From Asticcacaulis solisilvae (GTDB taxonomy: Bacteria; Pseudomonadota; Alphaproteobacteria; Caulobacterales; Caulobacteraceae), in NCBI RefSeq assembly GCF_017875235.1, contig NZ_JAGGMI010000001.1:612840-676839 (forward strand): a stretch of DNA of 64,000 nt. Direction: 5' to 3'. Shown here in pieces: positions 1 to 8,365 of the stretch. Below the pieces are notes generated by a model that saw only the letters and a list, made by a program, of their open reading frames with translations, made no database searches and was not told the DNA's origin. The translations under genes and the position numbers were made by a program. The first letter of the stretch is position 1. Each line of letters begins with the position of its first letter.

Positions 1-335
1 GTGACCTTCTTGTCCTTCATCAGTTCGTCAAGCGGACCGGCGGATTTGGCGTAGAATTCAGCCAGGCGCTCAATATCGGCCACGTCCTTGGCCGCGCCGT
101 CGGGCGTGTCGGCCAGGGTGACGTCGCGGACGGAAATAGCGCGGTCGTGGACGCTGCCCCGGAAGTTGATGGCATAGCGTTGCTTGACGCTGTTGAACTC
201 GTTGACGATCTTCAGGTCGGAACTGATCTTGCCGACCTGGATGACGCTGACCGCCGTCACGGCGATCAGCATGAGAAGTATAATACCGAAGCCAGTGATG
301 AGGCGGTTGCGCAGGCTGCTGGTGATGAATGACAT
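1..335 (-). CDS. Methyl-accepting chemotaxis protein, N-terminal fragment (cut by window edge)
   Basis: Only the first 111 codons are in the window, starting at the ATG complementary to 333-335. The protein begins MSFITSSLRNRLITGFGI and runs into one hydrophobic helix (about residues 13-32) that would anchor it in the inner membrane. A helical periplasmic stretch follows, with RGSVHDRAISVRDVTLADT, which fits the four-helix-bundle ligand-binding domain (4HB_MCP type) of chemoreceptors. The HAMP and signalling domains expected downstream lie outside the window, so the chemoreceptor call rests on the N-terminal pattern only. It could also be a sensor kinase with the same input domain. Its ATG is 144 bp beyond the lysC stop. 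Confidence 0.7.
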   Translation of the reverse strand, partial: MSFITSSLRNRLITGFGIILLMLIAVTAVSVIQVGKISSDLKIVNEFNSVKQRYAINFRGSVHDRAISVRDVTLADTPDGAAKDVADIERLAEFYAKSAGPLDELMKDKKV

Positions 336-479
336 GGCTGGCGTCTCCGTGAGGCGGGTCTGCCGTCCGGCAGACGGGCGCGCTCTTGAGAGTCAGCCAT
401 AGGCGTTCAAGCCTAATGCGCCGTTAATGCAATCGATTCTCGCCTTAAAATATAAGGCTTTCGTGCACTACTGCACGCT
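336..479. promoter_or_regulatory. lysC / chemoreceptor intergenic region with three short hairpins
   Basis: The gap holds three perfect short inverted repeats: GTCTGCCG/CGGCAGAC (358-375), GCCTTA/TAAGGC (442-458) and CGTGCA/TGCACG (462-477). The last two lie directly after the lysC stop on the minus strand and could end lysC transcription, but neither has a convincing U-run. The first sits just upstream of the chemoreceptor start. No small gene is visible. Confidence 0.4.
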
Positions 480-1736
480 TCAGGCGCCGATCTTGTCAAG
501 GCCGTAGGCGGCGTGCAGGGCGCGCACGGCCAGTTCGGTATAGGCTTCGTCGATCAGCACGCTGATCTTGATTTCCGAAGTCGAGATGACCTGGATATTG
601 ATGCCTTTTTCCGACAAGGCGCGGAACATGGTCTCGGCGACGCCCGTGTGCGACCGCATGCCGACGCCGACGATCGACACCTTGGCGACACCTTCATCGA
701 CCTTCAGCGTATCAAAGCCGATCTCCTCGCGGGCGGCTTCCATCAGCTCGGCGGCGGCCTTGGCGTCGCGGCGGCCAACGGTGAAGAGCTGGTTGGCGTA
801 TTCGCCCGAGCGCTTTTCCGACTGTACGATCATGTCGACATTGATGTTGGCATTGGCCAGCTTGCCGAAGATGGCGGCCGAGACGCCGACCTTGTTCGGA
901 ACGCCCAACAGGGTGATCTTGGCTTCATCACGGCTGAAGGCCACGCCGGAAATGATATGCTTTTCCACGATTTCTTCCTCGTCGCACACGATGGTGCCTT
1001 GATCTACGGTTTCGCCGGGTTCGACGAAGCTGGACAGGACGCGCACGGGCATGCGCTGGCCCATGGCCAGTTCGACCGAACGGGTCTGGAGCACCTTGGC
1101 GCCCAGCGACGCCATTTCCAGCATTTCCTCGAACGATATCTTCTTCAGGCGGCGCGCCTTGGCTTCGATGCGCGGGTCGGTCGTGTAGACGCCGTCGACA
1201 TCGGTATAGATGTCGCAGCGGATCGCCTTGACCGCCGCGGCGACCGCGACCGCCGACGTGTCCGAACCGCCACGCCCCAGCGTGGTGATGCGGCCCGACT
1301 CGGTTACGCCCTGGAAACCCGGGACGACGACGATCTGGCCGGCGTCCAGCGCCGTTTCCAGCTTGGCTGGCGGGATGTCGAGGATACGCGCCTTGCCGTG
1401 CACGTCCGAGGTGATGATCGGCACCTGCCAGCCCATCATGGTGACGGCGTCATAGCCCATATTGCGCAGCGTCATGGACAGGAGACCGGCGGTCACCTGC
1501 TCGCCCGAGGCCACGACGACGTCGTATTCGTCATCGCCTTCGATGCCATTGCCCGTCGCCTTGCCGGCGCCGTCCGTCCAGGCGACCAGTTCGTTCGTCT
1601 TGCCCGACATGGCGGACACGACGACGGCGACCTTGTGGCCGGCATCATACTCGGCGGCAACGAGCCTGGCGGCCCTGCGGATGCGTTCGAGATCGGCCAT
1701 GGAGGTGCCGCCGAACTTCATCACCAAACGGGACAT
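480..1736 (-). CDS. lysC: Aspartate kinase
   Basis: Aspartokinase phosphorylates L-aspartate, the first step toward lysine, threonine, methionine and diaminopimelate. The chosen start gives 418 residues beginning MSRLVMKFGGTS, the KFGGTS nucleotide-binding motif at residues 7-12. The GRGGSDTSA substrate loop follows in the kinase domain, and two ACT regulatory domains fill roughly the last 150 residues. An upstream ATG (1763) would add nine residues. The start at 1736 is preferred because AAGGA lies about 10 nt before it and homologues begin here. The length matches the monofunctional, lysine/threonine-regulated class. ubiG lies divergently across a 122-bp gap. Confidence 0.95.
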   Translation of the reverse strand: MSRLVMKFGGTSMADLERIRRAARLVAAEYDAGHKVAVVVSAMSGKTNELVAWTDGAGKATGNGIEGDDEYDVVVASGEQVTAGLLSMTLRNMGYDAVTMMGWQVPIITSDVHGKARILDIPPAKLETALDAGQIVVVPGFQGVTESGRITTLGRGGSDTSAVAVAAAVKAIRCDIYTDVDGVYTTDPRIEAKARRLKKISFEEMLEMASLGAKVLQTRSVELAMGQRMPVRVLSSFVEPGETVDQGTIVCDEEEIVEKHIISGVAFSRDEAKITLLGVPNKVGVSAAIFGKLANANINVDMIVQSEKRSGEYANQLFTVGRRDAKAAAELMEAAREEIGFDTLKVDEGVAKVSIVGVGMRSHTGVAETMFRALSEKGINIQVISTSEIKISVLIDEAYTELAVRALHAAYGLDKIGA

Positions 1737-1858
1737 GAAGACAAAATCCTTGTTGCGGGTCATTGACCCCTGACTTTAAAGCGGCGCATATCTAGCCCCC
1801 AATGTTCGCTACCGCAAGAAACAAAACGGCGGCGGCTGAAGAGAAATAGGCGGCCGAA

Positions 1859-2659
1859 ATGCCTGAAAACCTAAACAATTCCGTTACGTCCGATACCAGA
1901 ACTTCCGATGCGGGAAGTGCGGAAGGCTTCAGTATCGATCAGGGCGAGGTCTCGCGCTTTTCAGCCCTGGCCGCCAAGTGGTGGGACGTGAAGGGCGAGT
2001 TCGCCCCCCTGCACAAATTCAATCCGACGCGCGTCGGCTTCGTGCGAGAGACGTGCCTGACGCATTACAATCTCGATGCCCGTGAGCGTGCGCCATTCAA
2101 AGGGTTGAGACTGCTCGATGTCGGGTGTGGCGGTGGGCTGTTAAGCGAACCTATGTGCCGCATGGGCTTCCAGGTCACGGGCCTGGACGCCTCGGAAAAG
2201 AATATCGGCACGGCCAGCGCGCATGCGTCCGAGGGCGGGCTCGATATCCGCTATCTCAACCAGACGGTCGAGCAACTGGCCGCGTCGGGCGAGGTACTTT
2301 ACGACGTTGTCCTGTGCATGGAGGTGATCGAGCACGTCACCGATCCGAAGAGCTTCCTGCAAACCTGTGCCTCGCTGGTCAAGCCCGGCGGCATCCTGTT
2401 CTGCGCCACGCTCAACCGTACGCTCAAGAGCCACGCCCTGGCGATCGTAGGGGCAGAATACATATTGCGCTGGGTGCCGGCGGGCACGCACGACTGGAAC
2501 AAGTTCCTGTCGCCGGTCGAAATCCATGAGTTTCTGGCCGATACGCCGCTGACGGCCGAGCCGGCCGTCGGCGTGAGCTATAACCCCTTGAGCGACAAAT
2601 GGAGCTTGTCGGACGATACCGATGTCAACTACATGGTCGTCGCGAAATACTTTAACTGA
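1859..2659 (+). CDS. ubiG: Ubiquinone biosynthesis O-methyltransferase
   Basis: UbiG performs both O-methylations of the ubiquinone ring with S-adenosylmethionine. The 266-residue protein has the SAM-binding motif [15 protein letters not shown] (about residues 85-98), the acidic residue after strand two ([10 protein letters not shown]) and the CMEVIEHV motif typical of UbiG. The N-terminal [19 protein letters not shown] region is the usual UbiG signature, and [15 protein letters not shown] sequence near residue 205 fits the membrane-binding insertion. It is about 20 residues longer than E. coli UbiG at the N-terminus. It is transcribed away from lysC and followed by a long inverted repeat. 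Confidence 0.95.
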   Translation: MPENLNNSVTSDTRTSDAGSAEGFSIDQGEVSRFSALAAKWWDVKGEFAPLHKFNPTRVGFVRETCLTHYNLDARERAPFKGLRLLDVGCGGGLLSEPMCRMGFQVTGLDASEKNIGTASAHASEGGLDIRYLNQTVEQLAASGEVLYDVVLCMEVIEHVTDPKSFLQTCASLVKPGGILFCATLNRTLKSHALAIVGAEYILRWVPAGTHDWNKFLSPVEIHEFLADTPLTAEPAVGVSYNPLSDKWSLSDDTDVNYMVVAKYFN

Positions 2660-2665
2660 TCAAGC

Positions 2666-2854
2666 AAGAAGCCCCACCACCACATCTCGTTCGTCATTGC
2701 TACGCAACGACTTACTCGTGCGGTCCCCCTCCCCAGCCTCGCCGGCAGGCAAGCTACGCGACAGGGAGGAGTGAAAGCGCTCTATATCTCCTCCCTGTGC
2801 CGAAGGCATGGGGAGGGGGACCGCAAGCGAAGCGCAGCGGTGGTGGGGTTTCTT
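2666..2854. repeat. Large nested inverted-repeat element between ubiG and prmC
   Basis: Three pairs of arms are nested around a common centre. AAGAAGCCCCACCACC (2666-2681) faces GGTGGTGGGGTTTCTT (2839-2854) with one mismatch. GCGGTCCCCCTCCCCA (2720-2735) matches 2809-2824 perfectly. ACAGGGAGGAG (2761-2771) matches 2788-2798 perfectly. The arms are unevenly spaced, so this looks like a MITE-like or REP-like mobile repeat rather than a simple terminator. Fragments with the same GGTCCCCCTCCCC core occur near 45909. It fills the whole gap and ends 25 bp before prmC. Confidence 0.8.
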
Positions 2855-2878
2855 ACTCCCGAACCAAGACCAAGACCC

Positions 2879-3727
2879 ATGACCACACTCGTCAAAGCCT
2901 GGACCGGAGCGCAGCAGCGCCTCAAGGCCCGCAACATCGACAGCCCCGCCATCGACGCCCGCCTGCTGCTGGAAGCGGCCACCGGTGCCACGCGCACCGA
3001 TATCATCACCGATCCCTATCGCGAACTGACGGATGAGCAGGAAACGACGCTCGAAACCTACCTGAGCCGCCGCGAAAAGCGCGAGCCGGTGGCGCGCATC
3101 CTCGGCCGCAAGGGCTTTTGGAAGCTGCTGCTCAACCTCAATGAACACGTCCTGATCCCGCGCCCCGAAACCGAGGTGATCGTCGACATGATCCTGAAGA
3201 CCACGCAGGAAAATGAGACCTTTACCCTGGCCGACCTCGGCATCGGCTCAGGCGCCATTCTGCTCTCGGTCCTGGCCGAACGACCTGCTGCCAAGGGCGT
3301 CGGCACCGACGTCTCCGAGGAGGCGCTGGCTGTAGCGCGTGACAATGCCGCCGGCCTTGGCCTGGCCAACCGTGCGGCATTTTTACGCACCTCGTGGGGA
3401 TCGGGCCTGGCCGATGCCTCGTTCGACTTTGTGGCGTCGAACCCGCCCTATATCCGCAGCGAGGTGATTCCCACGCTTGAGCCTGAAGTCCTGCATCACG
3501 ACCCTCATCTTGCACTCGACGGCGGCGAATCGGGGCTCGACGCCTATGTCGATCTGGCGCCGGAAATCTTCCGGCTGCTTAAAGCCGGCGGCCGCGCCTG
3601 GCTGGAGATCGGCTATGACCAGTCGGAAGCCGTTGAAGATCTTATGAAAAGGGCCGGCTTTGACGACGTTTCCACCTATCTGGACCTGTCGAACCTTCCA
3701 CGCGTTGTGGTCGGGAAAAAACCGTAG
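2879..3727 (+). CDS. prmC: Peptide chain release factor N5-glutamine methyltransferase
   Basis: PrmC methylates the glutamine of the GGQ motif in release factors 1 and 2, which speeds translation termination. The protein is 282 residues with an N-terminal helical domain and a Rossmann methyltransferase domain. The catalytic NPPY motif is visible in FVASNPPYIRSEV, and the SAM loop is ADLGIGSGAILLS. RIPRPETE-like sequence (LIPRPETEVIVDMIL) before motif I is the family hallmark. The start is ATG 2879, because reading further upstream enters the inverted repeat. It is conserved near ubiG in many alphaproteobacteria. No overlap with neighbours. Confidence 0.94.
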   Translation: MTTLVKAWTGAQQRLKARNIDSPAIDARLLLEAATGATRTDIITDPYRELTDEQETTLETYLSRREKREPVARILGRKGFWKLLLNLNEHVLIPRPETEVIVDMILKTTQENETFTLADLGIGSGAILLSVLAERPAAKGVGTDVSEEALAVARDNAAGLGLANRAAFLRTSWGSGLADASFDFVASNPPYIRSEVIPTLEPEVLHHDPHLALDGGESGLDAYVDLAPEIFRLLKAGGRAWLEIGYDQSEAVEDLMKRAGFDDVSTYLDLSNLPRVVVGKKP

Positions 3728-4039
3728 CATTGAAAAATGGACTTGGCAGAACAGCCGTGATCCGCTAATCATAATATGTCTTCCCCCATCGCGAGCGTCG
3801 TTCGACATACTTTCTTAAGAAAGTCACGGGCAATATCGTGGCAAGGGGTAAAGGGCTCAGGCGCCCGATGGTTCGGACCGTAAACGGTCCATGCGCCTGA
3901 CCACATATAGCCAAGACAAAAATGCAAGGTTGAAGCCCGCTTAATCGCTGAAGGTCAACAGCGGCACCTGTGCAGACATTTATGACATTTCGCCGTCCCG
4001 CAACGAAACCGGACGGAGCGTAGAGAGAAGTCGCATCAC
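3728..4039. promoter_or_regulatory. 312-bp leader region of the DUF4167 gene with palindrome and long hairpin
   Basis: No gene is visible. The region holds a perfect 16-bp palindrome ACTTTCTTAAGAAAGT (3809-3824). It also holds a compound hairpin at 3857-3900, with outer arms TCAGGCGC/GCGCCTGA and inner arms GGACCGT/ACGGTCC around a two-base loop. The hairpin has no U-run, so it is more likely a leader structure or small RNA than a terminator. The palindrome could be an operator. Confidence 0.5.
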
Positions 4040-4993
4040 ATGAAAGATTTCAGGGGCATGAAACGGCAGCGTAGCCGGAACCGCAAACCCTCTGGCAACC
4101 AGAACAATCCAAACCGGGCCTACGAATCGAACGGCCCGGAAGGCACCAAGGTGCGCGGCAACGCCCAGACCATTTACGAAAAGTACCAGCAGCTGGCCCG
4201 CGACGCCAATTCGTCCGGCGACCGCGTCCTGGCCGAAAACCACCTGCAGCACGCCGAGCACTATTTCCGCCTGATCCGTCAGATGCAACCCACGCGTCCG
4301 GTGTCGGAATTCGTGCAGCGCGATCCCTTCTCCAATGGTTATGACGACTTCGATGACGATATCGAAGTGACCGAAACCGCCGAGACAGACGCGGAAGCCG
4401 TCATTCCGGGCGAAGGCGACCAGCCGGCGATTGAGGATCGTGAACCGCGCGAAAACGGCCGTAACCGCGACCGCTTCGACCGTAACGACCGCAATCGCGA
4501 CCGTGATCGCAACCGCGACCGCGACCGCAACGACCGTAATCGCGACCGTGAAAATGGCGGCGGCCGCGACAATGGCCGTGGCGACCGCCAGCCCTATGAG
4601 GCACGCGAGCCGCGCGTTTTCGAACCGCGCGGGGACGCTGAAGAGACACTCGGTGAATTCGAAGGCGGCCGCCGTGAAAGCCGCCGCGAGCGCTATGAGC
4701 GCCGCCGCCAGCAGCGCCTGAGCGAGCAGGAGCTGAACCTGAACGCGCCCCAGGCGCCGGCCAGCAGCGGCTTTATCGCGTCGACTGAGCCGCTGGGCGC
4801 TCCTGCCTCACGTCCGGCCCCGCAGCCGGAAGCTGCCGAACAGCCGGCCATCCGCGACGACTTGCCGGCCTTCCTGCGTGCCCCCGCCCCCGTGGCGGCG
4901 CCGGCCGCTGAAGAAGCCCCTGCCGAGGAAGTCGTCAAGCCGAAGCGCGGCCGTCCCAAGCGCAAGACTGAAGCGGCGACCGAAGAAGCCTAA
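4040..4993 (+). CDS. DUF4167 domain-containing protein
   Basis: The first 80 residues carry the DUF4167 domain of alphaproteobacteria: a basic start (MKQRSRNRKP-like, here MKRQRSRNRKPSGNQNN), then GTKVRGNAQTIYEKYQQLARDA and a helix ending ENHLQHAEHYFRLI. The family is found with RNA-binding-like features but has no established reaction. The middle (about residues 130-185) is an extreme Asp/Arg/Asn repeat built on the RDRNRD unit. The C-terminus is rich in Ala, Pro and Glu and ends in basic KPKRGRPKRK, an AT-hook-like RGRP motif. Together this suggests a disordered nucleic-acid-binding protein. A strong terminator follows directly. Confidence 0.85.
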   Translation: MKDFRGMKRQRSRNRKPSGNQNNPNRAYESNGPEGTKVRGNAQTIYEKYQQLARDANSSGDRVLAENHLQHAEHYFRLIRQMQPTRPVSEFVQRDPFSNGYDDFDDDIEVTETAETDAEAVIPGEGDQPAIEDREPRENGRNRDRFDRNDRNRDRDRNRDRDRNDRNRDRENGGGRDNGRGDRQPYEAREPRVFEPRGDAEETLGEFEGGRRESRRERYERRRQQRLSEQELNLNAPQAPASSGFIASTEPLGAPASRPAPQPEAAEQPAIRDDLPAFLRAPAPVAAPAAEEAPAEEVVKPKRGRPKRKTEAATEEA

Positions 4994-5000
4994 AAACAAA

Positions 5001-5030
5001 ACCCTCCGGCCAAACCGGAGGGTTTTTCTT
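5001..5030 (+). terminator. Rho-independent terminator after the DUF4167 gene
   Basis: ACCCTCCGG and CCGGAGGGT form a nine-pair stem around CCAAA, followed by TTTTCTTT. The stop codon is only 7 bases upstream. Confidence 0.9.
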
Positions 5031-5036
5031 TAAGTC

Positions 5037-5060
5037 CCTCTCCCGCAAGCGGGGAGAAGG
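5037..5060. repeat. Short GC-rich intergenic hairpin
   Basis: CTCCCGC AA GCGGGGAG with extra flanking pairs lies between two convergent genes. Its core closely matches the hairpin at 15097-15122, so it belongs to a small dispersed family. Confidence 0.6.
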
Positions 5061-5063
5061 AAA

Positions 5064-5501
5064 TCAGTTCAGCTTCTTCTGAACACCCGTCTTAGCGGCC
5101 TCACCCTTGCGCTCCATGACCGGCAGCGCCGCTACCGGCACGCCGTCATCGACCAGCGCCTTGACCTCATCCGGTGTCGCCTCGCCATAGATCGGCCGCT
5201 CGGGCGTCAGGCCTTCGTGCATGTCGCGCGCTTCGGCGGCAAAGCCCGAGCCGACATAATCGTGCGTGCTCTCGACGTGCTGGCGCACCTTATGCAGCAT
5301 CTCCGCCATCACCTGCTGCGGCGACGGAATCTCCTTTGACGTCCGCACCATCGGCGCCATGATCGCCTTGCTGACCTTCGATGAGCCGCACATGGGGCAC
5401 TGCACCAGACCCTGACGGCTCTGCTCATCGAACCCGTCCGAAGACGGGAACCAGGCTTCGAAGCCGTGGTCGACTTCACATTTCAACGCATACTTGATCA
5501 C
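5064..5501 (-). CDS. DUF1178 family zinc-ribbon protein
   Basis: A 145-residue protein beginning MIKYALKCEVDHGFEAWF, with Cys8 and then CPMCGSSKVSKAIMAP. This is the DUF1178 pattern, in which the cysteines probably hold one zinc ion. No activity is established for the family. Its ATG overlaps the stop of the upstream nitrilase-family gene by 4 bp, so the two are translationally coupled. The glutaredoxin lies one gene further upstream. The three form a DUF1178 / carbon-nitrogen hydrolase / grxC operon that recurs in alphaproteobacteria. Confidence 0.9.
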   Translation of the reverse strand: MIKYALKCEVDHGFEAWFPSSDGFDEQSRQGLVQCPMCGSSKVSKAIMAPMVRTSKEIPSPQQVMAEMLHKVRQHVESTHDYVGSGFAAEARDMHEGLTPERPIYGEATPDEVKALVDDGVPVAALPVMERKGEAAKTGVQKKLN

Positions 5502-6313
5502 GCCAGTAACTCCCGGTCATGAAGAAGCTGTGGCAGGGCCTGCCGCGCTTTCACGACCTCACTCAAATCCAGTTCCGCCCGCAGCACTGCCGGACGATCA
5601 TGGTCCAGCGCCGCTATGACTTCGCCCCATGGACCGACGACCAGCGAATGGCCCCAGGTGTGCCGGCCGTCCTCGTGCGCGCCGCCCTGGGCCGGTGCCA
5701 GCACAAAGGCGCCGGTCTCGATGGCCCGCGCCCGGAGCATCACCTCCCAGTGCGCCTTGCCGGTCGGAACCGTGAAGGCCGCCGGCACCGAAATCATCCC
5801 CACGTCGCGCCGCGCCAGGGTCCGGTAGAGGTAGGCGAAGCGCACGTCGTAACAGATGCTGAGGCCCAGCCCGCCCCACGGCGTCTCCGCCACCACCGCC
5901 TCGGTGCCCGGGCGCATGGTCGCGCTTTCGCGATAGGACTTGCCGTCGGGCGTATCGGCATCGAACAAGTGCACCTTGTCATAACGCGCCGTGATCTCGC
6001 CGGCCGCATCGATCATGAGCGAGCGATTGGCGGACTTCTCACTGTTCTCGGCCTTGATGATTACCGAGCCAACGAGAATGGGCGTCTTGAGGTCGCGCGC
6101 CAGCTGTCGCACGCCCTGAACAAAGACATCGTCGCCCTCGGAAGCCAGCTTGCCGGCCTTGAGCTCGCGGCGCTGCTCCATCAGGTTGGCGCATTCTGGC
6201 AAAAGCACGAAGTCCGCGCCTTCGGCGGCTTCGACAATCAGCGGCCGCGTATGGTCCAGCGCCGCCTGTTGCGAGGCGGGCGTAGAGGTCTGGACGAGCG
6301 CGACCCTGACCAC
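5498..6313 (-). CDS. Carbon-nitrogen hydrolase (Nit-type amidase)
   Basis: A 271-residue member of the nitrilase superfamily. The Glu-Lys-Cys triad is visible: Glu in FVLLPECANL, Lys in ARYDKVHLFD and Cys in LSICYDVRF. The closest known relatives are Nit1/Nit2-type amidases, which repair deaminated glutathione or hydrolyse omega-amides. Lying next to a glutaredoxin fits the deaminated-glutathione role, but this is inference. The start is a GTG at 6311-6313, two bases after the grxC stop. An upstream ATG would lie inside grxC. The stop overlaps the DUF1178 start. Confidence 0.88.
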   Translation of the reverse strand: MVRVALVQTSTPASQQAALDHTRPLIVEAAEGADFVLLPECANLMEQRRELKAGKLASEGDDVFVQGVRQLARDLKTPILVGSVIIKAENSEKSANRSLMIDAAGEITARYDKVHLFDADTPDGKSYRESATMRPGTEAVVAETPWGGLGLSICYDVRFAYLYRTLARRDVGMISVPAAFTVPTGKAHWEVMLRARAIETGAFVLAPAQGGAHEDGRHTWGHSLVVGPWGEVIAALDHDRPAVLRAELDLSEVVKARQALPQLLHDRELLA

Positions 6314-6315
6314 GG

Positions 6316-6570
6316 TCAGGCCGCCAGCAGCGGATCGAGTCCACCGCGGTGATTGAGCGCCATCAGGTCGTCGCAACCGCCGACGTGCAGGTCGTCGATA
6401 AAGATTTGCGGATAGGTGAAGCGGCCCGAGCGCTCATTCATCTCGGCGCGCAGATCGGGATCGCTGGAGGCGACGATTTCCTTGTACTCTGCCCCCTTCT
6501 GTTCCAGCAGCGCCTTGGCGCGTTCGCAATAGGGGCAGTAGGGCTTGGTGTAGATTTCGATCTTGGCCAT
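6316..6570 (-). CDS. grxC: Glutaredoxin 3
   Basis: The 84-residue protein starts MAKIEIYTKPYCPYCERAK. The CPYC dithiol site at residues 12-15 and the TYPQIFIDDLHVGG cis-proline and glutathione-binding stretch are those of GrxC. It reduces protein disulfides with glutathione in the cytoplasm. It is the first gene of the operon with the nitrilase-family and DUF1178 genes, and comF lies 82 bp upstream on the same strand. Confidence 0.94.
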   Translation of the reverse strand: MAKIEIYTKPYCPYCERAKALLEQKGAEYKEIVASSDPDLRAEMNERSGRFTYPQIFIDDLHVGGCDDLMALNHRGGLDPLLAA

Positions 6571-6652
6571 ATGACTAACTCTTTGATGCCTCAGCTAAAC
6601 CCGTTGTGAGGCAAACCGGATACGCATTCAATATAGGGTATTTCCGGAAGTT

Positions 6653-7459
6653 TTAAAGTTCTGGTTGGGGCACGGCGCGGGCAATGACCAAGGTATCGAC
6701 CTGCCGCGCCCCGGAGGCTTTGAGGGCGTCCGCACAGGCGCGTAACGTCGCGCCGGTGGTGAAGACATCGTCGATCAGCACGACGCGCCTGCCTGCCACC
6801 TGCCTGCGTCCGGAGGCCGTGACGGCGAAGGCGCCGCGCACATTGTCCCAGCGCATCCTGGCGCTGGCATGGCCCTGCGACTTCGTCGCCCTGACGCGCG
6901 ACAAGGCGTCGGCGGCATAAATGAGCCCGGCCCGCCGCGCGATCGGCCGCGCCAGTTCGGCGGCCTGATTGTACCGCCTTTCCCGTAGCCGCGAAGCATG
7001 GAGCGGCACCGGCATGACGATATCGGTGTCGCGAAGCATATCGTTCCCGGCGCGCTCCAGCCAGCGCGACAGCATGGGCGCAAGATCCAAGCGGTCGCCG
7101 TGTTTGAACCCCAGGATAAGGTCCTTTGACGCCTCGCCATAAAGACAGGCCGCACGCGTCCGCGTGAACGGAAAGGGCTTGTCGGCGCAGTCGCTGCATA
7201 ACGCACCCTTGCCGTAATGCAGCCCGCCGTCGAACGGCCGGGCGCACATGTCGCAACCTTCGTCGGCCAGAAAGCGGATACGCGACCAGGGCCCCGCCGC
7301 CAGGCCGCCCTGAAGCGACGGATCATCCTCGCCGCTCGGCGGAAAGACCAGGTCAACGGCATCGGCCGCCGCCAGTCGCACGGGCGCGAAACCAAGGCCG
7401 GCGACAAAGTCCTTAACCTCGGAGGCAATATGGCCTAGACGGTTCAGCAGTTTCGGCAC
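6653..7459 (-). CDS. comF: ComF family protein (amidophosphoribosyltransferase-like)
   Basis: ComF proteins are tied to DNA uptake and DNA metabolism, and the domain is a type I phosphoribosyltransferase fold. The N-terminal half has two zinc-type pairs, GCDMCARPF and LCSDCADKPF. The C-terminal half holds the PRPP loop VVLIDDVFTTGATL. I chose the GTG at 7457-7459 (VPKLLNRLG, 268 residues), because longer readings run into the divergent methyltransferase gene. The intergenic space is then only 27 bp and contains TATATAG, so the two promoters would be very close. The exact start is uncertain. Confidence 0.85.
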   Translation of the reverse strand: MPKLLNRLGHIASEVKDFVAGLGFAPVRLAAADAVDLVFPPSGEDDPSLQGGLAAGPWSRIRFLADEGCDMCARPFDGGLHYGKGALCSDCADKPFPFTRTRAACLYGEASKDLILGFKHGDRLDLAPMLSRWLERAGNDMLRDTDIVMPVPLHASRLRERRYNQAAELARPIARRAGLIYAADALSRVRATKSQGHASARMRWDNVRGAFAVTASGRRQVAGRRVVLIDDVFTTGATLRACADALKASGARQVDTLVIARAVPQPEL

Positions 7460-7486
7460 GCGCCCGCCCGTCCTATATAGAGGTTC

Positions 7487-8365
7487 ATGTCCCCGCCCCG
7501 CCTGTTCGACCGTTCGCTTCTGGCCCGCCGTCTTGATCGCGCGGCCAAGGGCTTTGCGCAAGCCTCTTTCCTGCGCGAACGCGCCATCGAAGACCTCATT
7601 CATTCGCTGAGCGGCATCAACCGGCACTTTGACGTGGCGCTCGAAATCGGCGCGCGCGACGGCGCCTTTGGTCGCGAACTGACGGCATCGCCGGCGGCCA
7701 GCAAGATTGGCGTGCTGATCGAGAGCGATCTGTCGGAGCGTTTTTCCCCGCGCCTGGTTATGGACGAAGAACAGTTACCTTTCGGCGACGAAAGCCTCAA
7801 CCTTGTTGTCAGCACCCTGGCGCTGCACACCGCCAATGATCTGCCGGGCGTCATGGTGCAGATCCGCCGCGCGCTGAAACCCGACGGCCTGTTCATCGCC
7901 TCGCTGTTCGGCGGCGAGACCTTGAAAGAGCTGCGCGGTTGCCTGATGGAGGCCGAGCTTGAAATACGCGGCGGCTATGGTCCGCGTGTCGCCCCATTCG
8001 CCGAAGGCCCCGACCTGATCGACCTGCTGCGCCGGACCGGCTTCAACATGCCGGTCGTCGATTCCGACAGAGTCGTCGTCTCCTACGAACATCCGTTGAA
8101 GCTGATGGCCGACCTGCGTGCCATGGGCGAAAGCAACATATTGATCGACCGGCCACGCAAGGGGCTGAACCGCGCCATCCTGGCCCGTGCGTCTGAACTC
8201 TACTTCGAGCGCTTCGCCGACGATGAAGGCCGCATCGCCGCGACCTTCGAAATCATTACCCTGTCGGGCTGGAAGCCGCACGAATCGCAACAGAAGCCGC
8301 TGCGGCCCGGCTCGGCCAGGATGCGCCTGGCCGATGCGCTGGGCGTCAAAGAGGGAAAAATCTAG
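7487..8365 (+). CDS. SAM-dependent methyltransferase, NDUFAF5/BioC-like
   Basis: The 292-residue protein begins MSPPRLFDRSLLARRLDRAA. It resembles the alphaproteobacterial relatives of human NDUFAF5, a complex I assembly hydroxylase, and BioC. The SAM site is ALEIGARDGAFGREL, with the acidic residue in VLIESDLSERF. SLFGGETLKELR is a family hallmark. A role in respiratory complex I assembly is plausible but not shown by the sequence. Its TAG stop overlaps the stop of the convergent small gene at 8362, sharing the palindrome CTAG. Confidence 0.85.
   Translation: MSPPRLFDRSLLARRLDRAAKGFAQASFLRERAIEDLIHSLSGINRHFDVALEIGARDGAFGRELTASPAASKIGVLIESDLSERFSPRLVMDEEQLPFGDESLNLVVSTLALHTANDLPGVMVQIRRALKPDGLFIASLFGGETLKELRGCLMEAELEIRGGYGPRVAPFAEGPDLIDLLRRTGFNMPVVDSDRVVVSYEHPLKLMADLRAMGESNILIDRPRKGLNRAILARASELYFERFADDEGRIAATFEIITLSGWKPHESQQKPLRPGSARMRLADALGVKEGKI

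Noticed and set aside
513..1766. Long open frame opposite lysC
   Set aside because: It is rich in His, Asp, Gly and Arg with no domain and mirrors lysC, as expected for a high-GC shadow frame.
2666..2854. CRISPR-like or IS-like element
   Set aside because: There are no regular spacers or transposase, only nested inverted arms.
2771..2878. N-terminal extension of prmC into the inverted repeat
   Set aside because: The extension would translate repeat sequence, and the ATG at 2879 matches where homologues begin.
3857..3900. Rho-independent terminator for prmC
   Set aside because: It lies 130 bp after the prmC stop and has no U-run, so I describe it as a leader or RNA structure.
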